Source: Scalindua sp964437425 (GTDB lineage: Bacteria > Planctomycetota > Brocadiia > Brocadiales > Scalinduaceae). Taken from it: a DNA stretch of 41,485 bases. The stretch is from the NCBI GenBank assembly GCA_964437425.1, contig CAYTGO010000026.1:1-41485 (forward strand), written 5' to 3'. The notes beneath the pieces were generated by a model. It saw nothing but the letters and a program-made list of their open reading frames with translations, had not been told where the DNA came from and searched no databases. Below, piece after piece: positions 1-8,324 of this stretch. The translations under genes and the position numbers were made by a program. Numbering within the stretch: position 1 is the stretch's first letter; each line of letters begins with the position of its first letter.

Positions 1-1
1 G

Positions 2-1444
2 AAAACAAGTATGCCTGATATGAAACTTGACGAGGAAGATGCGAAGTATGTAGCGGCGTTCCTGATGAGTTTAAAAGGTGAAGAAGGATATGATGACTTA
101 AGAAGCTCAGAGTGGTTAAACGATAAAGGGATTGCTAAAAAAGGAGAAGAGCTGGTAGGTCAATATGGTTGTTTCGGGTGCCACAAGATAACAGGAATGG
201 ACGGGATGAGTAAGATAGGTGTTGAGCTGGATGAGGTGGGTTCTAAACATATACATCTGTTTGACTTTGGCTTATTAGAAAAGGAGATACTTGAGGGAGT
301 GGGACTGCACAATGCGCATGAAAACATTTCGAAGGCGAGGCGAGCGTGGTTTACGGAGAAATTAAGTGACCCCAGGCAGTTTGATGAGGGGCGATATAAG
401 AGGCCGAAAGAGAGGTTGAAGATGCCGGACTTTGGTTTATCGGCGGAAGAGATAGAGTCGTTATCTATTCTGTTGACAGGGATGAGAGAAGATGAGTTGC
501 CTGAGAATTATATTGCAGAGTTAACGGATGAGAAGAAGTACCTGATAGAGGGCAAAAGAGTAATTGATAAGTACAACTGTATGGGATGCCATCAGTTTAC
601 TATAGATACATTGTATTTGAAGAATGGGTCGGTAGTGAAAGGAATGGTAAAGCTTGAAGAGGAAGAGAGTCTCTTTTTTCAATTATGGGTGGATAATGAA
701 GGGCTTGGCAAAAAGGCCGGCGATACAGTGCAGGTGGCGATTGAAGAGATAGAGAGAAGGGTGGAGTCTCAGGGAGGTGATATCAGTTCGTTTATCATAG
801 ATTATCATGTTGAGGTAGAAGGGAGCTTTCCAGAAGAGGCAACGGTCTTCACTCCGCCCGTACTTTATGAAGAGGGTAAGAAAGTACAGAGTGCGTGGTT
901 GTTTGATTTCCTCAAAGAGCCTATAACTTTGAGGCCGTGGCTTGACGTTCGTATGCCTGTTTTCAAAATGACAGAAAATGAAGCTACAGTATTGTCCAGA
1001 TACTTTGCTGCTTTAGAGAAGGAAGAGTATCCTTATGAGTTTATAGTTGAGACTAAAGGTTCATATATAGAGGGTAAAGAGGAAGAGAGCCCCGGGTATC
1101 TTACTATGGCCCAACACTTATTCGAGCATAAAGACGTAAATTGTGCATCATGTCATGTTCGAGGCGATATCAATCCGGAAGGCGATCCGTCAGATTGGGC
1201 TCCTGATTTGTCTGTGTCTCGGAACAGATTAAAGCCTGACTGGATAGTGGATTGGCTACTTGATCCTCAGCTAAAACAACCCGGTACAAAGATGCCTAAA
1301 TTTTTCAGAGAAGGCGAATTTCAGGAGATTTTCCCCGGAACGCCGGAGGAACAGGCTGTTGCTTTAAAGGATCTGCTGATGAACCTTCCTGAGGAGATGC
1401 TTATGCAAAAGGCAGCTGAATCGGGAGATCCTTTGATAGATTGA
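2..1444 (+). CDS. Triheme c-type cytochrome, 5'-truncated by the window edge
   Basis: The reading frame is open to the window edge. The first visible residues (KTSMPDMKL, then AKYVAAFLMSL) are the Met-ligand end of a cytochrome c domain, so the ATG at 11 is internal and at least one more heme domain should lie upstream. Counting from that Met, heme motifs are CFGCH (54-58), CMGCH (190-194) and CASCH (378-382). Each is followed by a Trp-containing segment and a candidate axial Met: KMPDF (138), RMPVF (316) and KMPKF (428). The second module carries an insertion of about 90 residues between CMGCH and its Met. The protein is probably periplasmic or lumenal and transfers electrons. It is the first visible gene of the cytochrome cluster and shares its module style with the tetraheme gene at 8325. 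The family assignment (tandem class I cytochrome c) is firm; the redox partner is inferred. Confidence 0.88.
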   Translation, partial: KTSMPDMKLDEEDAKYVAAFLMSLKGEEGYDDLRSSEWLNDKGIAKKGEELVGQYGCFGCHKITGMDGMSKIGVELDEVGSKHIHLFDFGLLEKEILEGVGLHNAHENISKARRAWFTEKLSDPRQFDEGRYKRPKERLKMPDFGLSAEEIESLSILLTGMREDELPENYIAELTDEKKYLIEGKRVIDKYNCMGCHQFTIDTLYLKNGSVVKGMVKLEEEESLFFQLWVDNEGLGKKAGDTVQVAIEEIERRVESQGGDISSFIIDYHVEVEGSFPEEATVFTPPVLYEEGKKVQSAWLFDFLKEPITLRPWLDVRMPVFKMTENEATVLSRYFAALEKEEYPYEFIVETKGSYIEGKEEESPGYLTMAQHLFEHKDVNCASCHVRGDINPEGDPSDWAPDLSVSRNRLKPDWIVDWLLDPQLKQPGTKMPKFFREGEFQEIFPGTPEEQAVALKDLLMNLPEEMLMQKAAESGDPLID

Positions 1445-1539
1445 CAGGTGAGTTGGTATCATAAATTTTTTTTTAAAATTGAAGGAATTTGTATTTGAAA
1501 TGTTAAAGTTTTTCTGATATAAGTTGTAACTTTGATATT

Positions 1540-1554
1540 TCAGCCGTGGGCTGA
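1540..1554 (+). other. Small perfect hairpin in the leader of the cupredoxin gene
   Basis: TCAGCC, loop GTG, GGCTGA forms a 6-bp perfect stem in otherwise AT-rich sequence after the triheme gene. No T-run follows, so it is not a convincing intrinsic terminator. It may be a weak attenuator or an RNA-processing site. A second weaker dyad (AATCCA / TGGATT) lies about 20 bases downstream. Confidence 0.3.
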
Positions 1555-1619
1555 TTAAGGAATTGGCAGTAAAAAAGCTGAATCCAGAGAAAATCTTATT
1601 TGGATTTTGACGTATTTTG

Positions 1620-1647
1620 TTGATAACTTAGTACATAAAAATATATT
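1620..1647 (+). promoter_or_regulatory. Possible sigma70-type promoter before the cupredoxin gene
   Basis: TTGATA (1620-1625) and TATATT (1642-1647) are separated by 16 bases and lie 26 bases before the ATG at 1674. A strong Shine-Dalgarno GGGAGG (1660-1665) sits between the -10 box and the start. This is a pattern match only. In AT-rich DNA such matches are common, but the 229-base spacing from the previous gene is the largest in the cytochrome cluster, which makes an internal promoter reasonable. Confidence 0.35.
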
Positions 1648-1673
1648 AATTATATTTCTGGGAGGTTTTAAAT

Positions 1674-2429
1674 ATGAGTAAGCTTATGAAGAGTTATATA
1701 TGTTTTCTGGCAATAGCGATGCTTTCGCTGGTTTTGTCAGTAGGCAATTTGTACGCATATGAAGGCGGCGACGTATCTAACGGCGGAACAATAACAGGTA
1801 CGGTTAAGATTGTTGGTGATGCACCAGCAGCAAAAGCATTAAAAGTAGATAAAGATCAGGCTACATGCGGACATGATGACCTTCCATCAGAGGCGTTAAT
1901 GCTTTCTGGTGATTCTATACAGAATGCAGTGGTCTCTATTACTAACATCTCAAAAGGAAAAAAGTTTGAAGGTGGAACCCCTGCAATCGATCAGAAAGGG
2001 TGTGTCTTTGCTCCTCATGTTGCTATGATTCCTCAGGGGTCTTCTATCAAGTTACTAAACAGTGATGACGTAATGCACAACCTTCATTCATGGTCAATGA
2101 AAAATACAGCATTTAACGAAGGTGTTGCAGCTCACGGTAATATTTCCAAAACATTTGAATTTCCAGAGATAGTTAAGGTAACATGTGATGTACATAAGTG
2201 GATGACTTCATGGCTAATTGTGCAGGCGAATCCATATTACGTGTTAACAGACGCAAGTGGAAACTATAAGCTTGAAGGAGTACCTGCAGGTACATATACA
2301 GTTCAGGCGTGGCAGGAATCACTTGGCAAGGCTACACAGGAAGTTACTGTAGCTGCCGGTGGAGAAGCTAAGGCTGACTTTGGATTGGAAAAGAAAGCAA
2401 AGAAGAAAAGAAAAAGAAAAAAACATTAA
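1674..2429 (+). CDS. Exported cupredoxin with C-terminal carboxypeptidase-regulatory-like domain
   Basis: The 251-residue protein starts with a signal peptide (hydrophobic 9-27, LYAYE cleavage region). Residues about 35-185 look like a cupredoxin of the type often annotated 'methylamine utilization protein'. The signature is DDVMHNLHSW (131-140) followed by CDVHKWMTSW (171-180), giving candidate type 1 copper ligands H135 or H138, C171, H174 and M177. Cys65 and Cys110 could form a disulfide. Residues about 188-236 (TDASGNYKLEGVPAGTYTV) match a carboxypeptidase D regulatory-like beta-sandwich. The tail is a very basic KKAKKKRKRKKH. Position between a triheme cytochrome and the bd-like core suggests a small electron carrier or a copper-binding subunit of the complex. 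The start is backed by a strong GGGAGG with an 8-base spacer. Copper binding itself is inferred from the motif. Confidence 0.82.
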   Translation: MSKLMKSYICFLAIAMLSLVLSVGNLYAYEGGDVSNGGTITGTVKIVGDAPAAKALKVDKDQATCGHDDLPSEALMLSGDSIQNAVVSITNISKGKKFEGGTPAIDQKGCVFAPHVAMIPQGSSIKLLNSDDVMHNLHSWSMKNTAFNEGVAAHGNISKTFEFPEIVKVTCDVHKWMTSWLIVQANPYYVLTDASGNYKLEGVPAGTYTVQAWQESLGKATQEVTVAAGGEAKADFGLEKKAKKKRKRKKH

Positions 2430-2508
2430 GCTGGTTGCCTGGTGCTTCAGGGTATGTGTGTCTGCCTCAATACTATCAAGCTTGTTTAATATAATTGATT
2501 AACAAAGT

Positions 2509-4527
2509 ATGAACTCAAATAAATTGAATCTGAAAATTGCTTTAACTCTCTTTCTCGCGCTCTTTCTCGTTGCCCTGTCAGTTAACACTGGAATGGCTGA
2601 GGAGCATGCAGAGGAAGTAGTGGCAGCAGAAGTTGCCGGAGATGCAGAAGGTGCTGCGGAGGAAGCAGCAGAAGAAGAATCGGTTCCATATGTAGAGGAT
2701 GAGTATAGAAATTTCTTTGGGATTGATGGCAGGCTTATTGTATGGATCATCTCTCAGTTACACCTCATGTTTGCTGCCTTTGTGTTGGCAGTGCCTCTCT
2801 TTGTAGTTATCATTGAAGCGATTGGTGCAAGAACTAATGAAATAAAGTTCGATAACCTGGCACGCGAATTTACAAAGCTATTGTCCACCGCATTTGCTAC
2901 AACTGCTGCACTGGGTGGTCTTCTGTCTTTTGCTCTATATGGCTTGTATCCAGGCTTTATGCGCTATATGACAGGTGTTTTTCACCCCTACATGTTCGTA
3001 TATGCACTCTGTTTCTTTGGTGAGGTATTTTTCCTCTATGCATACTACTATTCATGGGACTTGTTGAAGACAGGTCCGGGTAAATGGCTTCATATCTTTC
3101 TGGGTGTAATGCTGAATGTCTTTGGTACTGCCTTGATGATGATGGCTAATTCCTGGGCTACCTTTATGATGGCACCTTCAGGTATTGATATGAAAACCGG
3201 TGCAGTGTTAGATCGCTCAGCAGCTTTCTTCAACTTTCTCTGGATGCCGGTAAATATTCATCGTATTATAGCCAATGTAGCATTTGGTGGTTTTGTGGTT
3301 GGTGCTTATGCTGCCGTTAAATTCATGGGTGCAAAGACCGAAGAAGATAAAGCTCATTATGATTGGATGGGTTACATCGGGAATTTTATAGGCCTGGCTG
3401 CCTTCATTCCTCTCCCATTTGCCGGATACTATCTTGGAAGGGAAATCTACAGTGCAAGCCCGGTCATGGGTAATATCATGATGGGTGGAGCATTCTCCTG
3501 GACGTTTATAATACAGGCAATCCTTATTGGAATGCTGTTTGTCGGTGGAAACTATTATTTATGGAATGGTCTGGGAAGGATAAAAGGTGCAGAACGGTAT
3601 ACTCCATATATTAAATATATAAATATAGTTATTTTCTTCTGCTTTGCCGTTTGGCTCACACCTCATAATCTTCCACTAAGTGGAGAAGAGAGAGCCCTTA
3701 TCGGTGAACAATATCATCCATTTTCAAAATTCTTCGGAGTTATGGCTGCTAAGAACGCGGTTGTAAACCTCCTGATCCTGGCTACATTCTTCAGCTTCCT
3801 ATTATACAAAAGAGCTAATAAAGGTGAAACTATGCCGTTTAAGAGCCATGGTAATGGTGCAAGGGTTACCATGATTATTACGGTAGGACTTACGGTAATG
3901 TATCTGCTATGGTACTCTATGGGACTCAAGGGTCAGGATCTGAATGAGACGATAAGACCGTATATAAATCCGCTCCTTACGTGTATAAAGATACAGATTG
4001 CAGCGATTATCGCAGCTCTGTTTCTTACGTTTTCAAATAGAGGTAAGCTCGCGCAGACATTGCTGTTTGTCGTGACAATCTCTATTTCTGTTATATATTT
4101 CTGGTACTACGGGTTTGTGCTTATGGAAAAGGCGAACATGATTTTGAGATTTCTATCTGTAACGCAGGTTTCAATAGTTATTTCTACCTTAATTGTTAAC
4201 ACTGTTATAGATGTCTTTCTCTTTAAGAATGCGAAAGAGGTTGGGGGTATACAGTGGGGTAAGATACCGAACAGGGCACAATATGCTCTACTGCTTCTTT
4301 GTGTGGCTATTGTAACGCTAATGGGGTTGATGGGTTTTATACGCTCAGGCTTGAGGATGAACTGGCATATCTACGGGTTTATGCAGGATAAGTCTCCGGG
4401 TGCGTTTACTCCAAGTATTGCATATATGGGTTGGGTAGTATCTTTAATTGTCGTTATCTTTCTGGCGCTTGTGGCCGTTGTTTTCTGGCTTGCAACTCTC
4501 GGTGATAAGAAAAAGAAGCATGCGTAA
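2509..4527 (+). CDS. Cytochrome bd-like oxidase subunit I (divergent CydA), about 14 TM helices
   Basis: The 672-residue protein has a signal-peptide-like N-terminus (1-30), an acidic Glu/Ala-rich stretch (31-66), then a CydA-like core. Recognisable CydA landmarks are GRLIVWIISQLHLMF (H85, the E. coli H19 position), FGEVFFLYAYYYSWDLL (E172, E. coli E99 region), MANSWATFMMAP and MPVNIHRIIANVAFGG (H251, E. coli H186). Near the C-terminus SGLRMNWHIYGFMQD aligns with the CydA segment AEYGRQPWAIG, so the quinol-site motif GRQPW is degenerate (LRMNW) and the E. coli E445 position is Ser613. The protein is about 150 residues longer than usual CydA and has extra helices; no cydB lies nearby. Surrounded by c-type cytochromes, it may take or give electrons through heme c or copper instead of quinol. 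Similar bd-like proteins are known from Nitrospira and anammox genomes. Family membership is good; substrate is unknown. Confidence 0.82.
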   Translation: MNSNKLNLKIALTLFLALFLVALSVNTGMAEEHAEEVVAAEVAGDAEGAAEEAAEEESVPYVEDEYRNFFGIDGRLIVWIISQLHLMFAAFVLAVPLFVVIIEAIGARTNEIKFDNLAREFTKLLSTAFATTAALGGLLSFALYGLYPGFMRYMTGVFHPYMFVYALCFFGEVFFLYAYYYSWDLLKTGPGKWLHIFLGVMLNVFGTALMMMANSWATFMMAPSGIDMKTGAVLDRSAAFFNFLWMPVNIHRIIANVAFGGFVVGAYAAVKFMGAKTEEDKAHYDWMGYIGNFIGLAAFIPLPFAGYYLGREIYSASPVMGNIMMGGAFSWTFIIQAILIGMLFVGGNYYLWNGLGRIKGAERYTPYIKYINIVIFFCFAVWLTPHNLPLSGEERALIGEQYHPFSKFFGVMAAKNAVVNLLILATFFSFLLYKRANKGETMPFKSHGNGARVTMIITVGLTVMYLLWYSMGLKGQDLNETIRPYINPLLTCIKIQIAAIIAALFLTFSNRGKLAQTLLFVVTISISVIYFWYYGFVLMEKANMILRFLSVTQVSIVISTLIVNTVIDVFLFKNAKEVGGIQWGKIPNRAQYALLLLCVAIVTLMGLMGFIRSGLRMNWHIYGFMQDKSPGAFTPSIAYMGWVVSLIVVIFLALVAVVFWLATLGDKKKKHA

Positions 4528-4594
4528 AGTATTATAGTAGCAGGGAAGTCTGAAACAAATTAGCGGCTATATATAGTTGAGGAAATATTAGGTA

Positions 4595-5542
4595 ATGAAA
4601 AGTTTTTTAAAAGCAGTGGCGTTTTCGCTGTCTATCATTGGTTTTTTTGCTTTCGTGTGTATCTACGTAACTGGTCTTTCTGGCGGCGGTGGTGGCGGTG
4701 GTGCTACCGGAGTGAGTCCTGAGGCAGGTGAGAAGATATACTGGGGAGATGGTCAGTGTCACACATGTCACAGTATAGGTACTTCCGGAAGTGCAACGAG
4801 AGGGCCTAACCAAGAGGGTCTTGCGTCAAGAGCAGCAGAAAGAGCGAAGGCAGCAGGTTTGGCTTCCGGTCTGGAATATCTCGTAGAGTCAATAGTAAAT
4901 CCTGCAGATTTTGTAGTTGAGGGATATGACAATATCATGCCGAAGGTTTATGATGCACCCATCATGTTAAGTCGTGAGCAGATTCTTGCAGTTATATCGT
5001 ACTTGCAGACGTTGGGTGGTGAATCTGACTTAGATGCGGTTGCAAAATTTAGTGAAAGAATTCCTGAAGCATCTGGAGAAGCAGTGGCTCCATGGGTGCC
5101 TCCTATAGACGTGGATATAAAAGAGGGAGAGTTGGTCTTCTTTGATGAATCAAGAGGCGTAACTTGTTCAAAGTGCCATGTCTTAAATGGAAAGGGTTCT
5201 AAGGTAGGACCTGATCTTACAGGCATAGGTGCGGTGCAGACTCCTCAGTATCTTATAGAATCAGTACTCAAGCCTAGCGAAATAATTGTAAAGGGCTTTG
5301 AAACGATGTATCTGATGACGACTGACGGAATGGCCTATAACGGACTCCTTGTAAGTCAGGATGAAGAAGAGATTGTCTTAATGGTTGATGAAGACGGGGT
5401 GATGGAAGAGTACGTTTTCTACCCTGATGAGATAGCTCAGATGCAAAAGCAGGATGTCTCCATTATGCCGGGTAATTTCCAGGATATGCTGACAACTAAA
5501 GAATTTTATGGTGTTATACTGTTTCTTTTAAGTCAGAAATAA
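4595..5542 (+). CDS. Diheme c-type cytochrome with planctomycete-type heme domain
   Basis: The 315-residue protein has one N-terminal membrane segment (5-27, signal or anchor) followed by a run of glycines (29-36). The first domain is a class I cytochrome c: CHTCH (55-59), with M115 in NIMPKV as candidate axial ligand. The second, CSKCH (191-195), is followed by GSKVGPDLTGIG, YLIESVLKPSEII, TTDGMAYNGLLVS and SIMPGN (M291). This order is the pattern of the Pirellula/Verrucomicrobium-type heme domain (TIGR02603), largely restricted to Planctomycetes and Verrucomicrobia. The two domains are joined by a proline-rich linker (about 155-172). It sits 67 bases after the bd-like gene in the same direction and is probably a redox subunit of the same complex. 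Confidence 0.87.
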   Translation: MKSFLKAVAFSLSIIGFFAFVCIYVTGLSGGGGGGGATGVSPEAGEKIYWGDGQCHTCHSIGTSGSATRGPNQEGLASRAAERAKAAGLASGLEYLVESIVNPADFVVEGYDNIMPKVYDAPIMLSREQILAVISYLQTLGGESDLDAVAKFSERIPEASGEAVAPWVPPIDVDIKEGELVFFDESRGVTCSKCHVLNGKGSKVGPDLTGIGAVQTPQYLIESVLKPSEIIVKGFETMYLMTTDGMAYNGLLVSQDEEEIVLMVDEDGVMEEYVFYPDEIAQMQKQDVSIMPGNFQDMLTTKEFYGVILFLLSQK

Positions 5543-5596
5543 AATTAATCAAAGAATCTAAGAAATAGGCTAGTAACTAGTAGAAAAGGTAGCTTG

Positions 5597-6385
5597 ATGG
5601 CAAAGAGAAAAATGGCAAAGAATAAAAATTCATATTCAATGATGGTGATGATAGTAGCGGTACTAATTGTTTTTGTCATTATCAAGGTGATTGCGCCCTA
5701 CGTTTTCATGATCTTGCTGGCAAAAGATCACACGATGCCTACGCCAAGTACACTATTGCTATGGTACATGGTACTGGCAATATCCGCATGTCTTATTTAT
5801 GTATCGACTAGCGATTTAAAGTGGGCAAATTTCCTGAGTTTCATCTTGCCTGCAGGTAAAGATAAGCTTAAATTGCTATTTCAGAAGATATTAGTTATTT
5901 CTATTCCCATCCTGGTCGGCTGGTTTGTATATTCGGGGACAGTACCTGGAACGGCTTCTCCTGTAGAGTTGAGAATTCAGCATCCTACATTGTTGCAGGA
6001 GTTTGAGAAGATGGTGAATCCTTTTGCCGATGCTGACGATGCAACAAAAAGAAGGTGTATTGAAGAGGGTAAGCATCTGTATCAGCAGAACTGCCGCCCT
6101 TGTCATGGATCAAAAGCAGACGGAAACGGACCTTTTGCTAACGCTTTTCGTTTAAGGCCGATTAACTTTACTGATCCGGGTACTATAGCTACTGTTGTTG
6201 AGAATTTTGCTTTCTGGAGAATTAAAGAAGGTGGGCCGGGACTTCCAGCTACATCTACTCCATGGGATTCTGCAATGCCTGCCTGGAAAGATGTTTTAAC
6301 TGATACACAAATCTGGAAAATAATAATGGGTGAGTATGTGACTGCCGGAGTTCAGGCACGTCAAAGAGAAGAGATGGAACACTAA
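5597..6385 (+). CDS. Membrane-anchored monoheme cytochrome c (three N-terminal TM helices)
   Basis: I chose the ATG at 5597 over the adjacent in-frame TTG at 5594. The 262-residue product has hydrophobic helices at about 14-43, 51-69 and 97-113, then a soluble class I cytochrome c domain with CRPCH (166-170), GSKADGNGPF and candidate axial Met227 in SAMPAW. The CxxCH-GxxxDGxGP pattern resembles the membrane-bound cytochrome c subunits found with quinone-linked or alternative-complex-III-like assemblies. In this cluster the helices could dock it on the bd-like protein. The spacing to the next gene is 19 bases, consistent with one transcript. Confidence 0.87.
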   Translation: MAKRKMAKNKNSYSMMVMIVAVLIVFVIIKVIAPYVFMILLAKDHTMPTPSTLLLWYMVLAISACLIYVSTSDLKWANFLSFILPAGKDKLKLLFQKILVISIPILVGWFVYSGTVPGTASPVELRIQHPTLLQEFEKMVNPFADADDATKRRCIEEGKHLYQQNCRPCHGSKADGNGPFANAFRLRPINFTDPGTIATVVENFAFWRIKEGGPGLPATSTPWDSAMPAWKDVLTDTQIWKIIMGEYVTAGVQARQREEMEH

Positions 6386-6404
6386 AATTACTTGGATTAG
6401 ATCT

Positions 6405-8284
6405 ATGTACAAAATAAATAATAATTTAATTTTCAGAAGTGCCTTTATCTGCATGATTGCGGGAGTATTTGCAATTATGTGTATGAGTAAAGGATCTGCT
6501 CAGACCTCGCAGTTGTTTAGAGTATATAAAAAGGAGGTTAGCGGTAAGATACCGGAGTCATCTGATGCGATAGCTGCTGGAAAGAAAATTTATGAAATAA
6601 AATGCTATTATTGTCACGGTATTAAAGGGGACGGAAACGGATCTGATGCTCCGCGTCTGGATCCGAAGCCGAGAAACTTTACGAGGAATGAATACAAAAT
6701 TCGTTCTACAGGTCAAGGGGTTCTTCCTACAGACGAGGATCTGTTCAGGATAATATCCAGCGGTGTTGAGGGTTCGGCTATGCCTTTCTGGAATACATTG
6801 ACTACGGAAGAGAGATGGCAGGTTATCTATTATATCAAAACTTTTAACTCGGAATTTAAGGGGAATTCAGAACGGACAGCAGTATCAATAGGAGGTGGAA
6901 GCGCTTCCAGTCCTGATTCTATAAAACGAGGTAAGAAATTATTCAAAGAAGCTAAGTGTATCCTGTGTCATGGTGAAGACGGCAGGGGAGATGGCGCACT
7001 TACAACTACACTAAAGAAACAATGGGATCTTCCATTTAAAGCAAGAGACCTTACGCATAGTTGGATGTTTAAAGGTGGTAACGCAGAAGAGGATATTTAC
7101 AGAACTGTCACTACGGGTCTGAATGAAACTCCGATGGGTTCTTACGCTGATTATCTTACAGATGAAGATAGATGGCATCTCTCACATTATGTTAAGTCAA
7201 TTTCCCATGATATGAAAACAGATGTTGTATTGAAGTCTAGACTGGTAAATGGTAACCTGCCTACAGGGCCTGAAGATGCCGCATGGGGTACAATAGAAGC
7301 TGTTGAATTACCATTGGCTGGCCAGATAGTCGCAAGTCCCAGGTTCTGGACTCCGTCTGCAAATTCTGTCAGGATTAAGTCGTTTTATAACAAAGAGAAT
7401 ATTGCATTTTTGGTAGAGTGGGATGATAGGACGAACGAGCAGGCTGAGACATACAGTGATGCTGTTGCCATTCAATTCCCAACAAAGATCCCTGAAGCAC
7501 AGAAAANNNNNNNNNNNNNNNNNNNNNNNNNNNNNNNNNNNNNNNNNNNNNNNNNNNNNNNNNNNNNNNNNNNNNNNNNNNNNNNNNNNNNNNNNNNNNN
7601 NNNNNNTACAGTGATGCTGTTGCCATTCAATTCCCAACAAAGATCCCTGAAGCACAGAAAAAGCCATACTTTGCTATGGGAGATTCCAGTAATGGCGTTG
7701 AACTTCTGCATTGGAAAGCTTTTGATGAATCCATTCTGATGGCTCAAGGTGCTGATGATATTGAGACAGAAACAGACGGTGGTGAAGATCTTGAAGAGGA
7801 AGAGGCAGATGATGCAGGTGACGAGGAAGCTGCGGCCGAAACAGAGCAGGAAGAAGTGGTTGTAGAGGAAGTCGCCAAAGAGGAGTTTAAAGGCTTTTAC
7901 CAGATAAAAGAGATGAATGCAAAGGGATTCAGGAGGCTTTCAGTACAGCCTGACAATAGCCAGAACTCTCTAGGTAAAGGGCACTGGAAGAATGGTAAAT
8001 GGCAGGTTATGATTACAAGGCCTATTTTTACCGCTGACAAGAAATTAGATGTTCAATTTGAGAAGGGCAAATTAATACCCTACGCATTAGCAGTGTGGGA
8101 TGGATCAAATTCAGAGATTAAAGGCCAGAAAGCAATTTCATCCTGGTACTACTTGACTCTGGAAATGACGACACCTAAAACTGTTTACCTTTATGCGCTG
8201 GTAGCTGTTTTCATGGCTGTTTGTATTCAGTTCTGGGTTATAGCAAGAATAAGAAGATTTCCAACAGAGATTCCTTCTAAATGA
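6405..8284 (+). CDS. Diheme cytochrome c fused to an ethylbenzene-dehydrogenase-type heme b domain, interrupted by an artefactual N gap
   Basis: The gene is shown broken by 100 Ns, but both flanks carry the same 55 bases. Collapsing 7507-7661 gives one in-frame ORF of 574 residues. Order: signal peptide (about 10-32); class I cytochrome c with CYYCH (67-71) and M126 in SAMPFW; a second with CILCH (185-189) and M244; then an EB_dh-type domain from about 280 (AAWGTIEAVELPLAGQ, NIAFLVEWDDRT, YFAMGDSS, ALAVWDGSNSEIKGQKAISSWYYL). That domain is split by an acidic insert rich in Glu, Asp and Ala. One C-terminal TM helix (TVYLYALVAVFMAVCIQFWV) ends in a basic tail. EB_dh domains bind heme b in gamma subunits of ethylbenzene dehydrogenase, selenate reductase and some nitrite oxidoreductases. 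Here it is fused to two c hemes and membrane anchored, so it is likely an electron-relay subunit of the cluster's complex. Confidence 0.85.
7452..7506 (+). repeat. Left copy of a 55-bp exact duplication flanking the N gap
   Basis: The 55 bases ending at the gap are identical to 7607-7661 directly after it. This is the signature of two contigs that truly overlap but were scaffolded with a fixed 100-N spacer. Confidence 0.97.
7507..7606. other. Assembly gap of 100 Ns, probably spurious
   Basis: Exactly 100 Ns lie between two identical 55-bp copies. Joining the copies restores reading frame and protein logic across the EB_dh-like domain (1725 bases, 574 codons plus stop), so no sequence is likely missing. 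Confidence 0.95.
7607..7661 (+). repeat. Right copy of the 55-bp duplication flanking the N gap
   Basis: Identical to 7452-7506. After this copy the reading frame continues as KKPYFAMGDSS, the expected continuation of the heme b domain. The ATG at 7676 is therefore internal and not a gene start. Confidence 0.97.
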
Positions 8285-8324
8285 TGTAATGGTTGTTTAG
8301 TGAAAATTAAAACAATAAAATAAA

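Noticed and set aside
11..1444. ATG at 11 as the true start of the first cytochrome
   Set aside because: The frame is open to the edge and the first residues are the middle of a cytochrome c module; no signal peptide is present.
2499..2750. 83-residue Ser/Ala-rich ORF on the - strand
   Set aside because: It is the antisense shadow of the acidic Glu/Ala stretch of the CydA-like protein.
7452..7661. Biological direct repeat or small insertion element
   Set aside because: A repeat that abuts both ends of a fixed-length 100-N gap is an assembly signature, and merging restores the ORF.
7676..8284. Separate 202-residue gene after the N gap
   Set aside because: It is the C-terminal part of the gap-broken fusion; the frame joins exactly once the 55-bp duplicate is collapsed.
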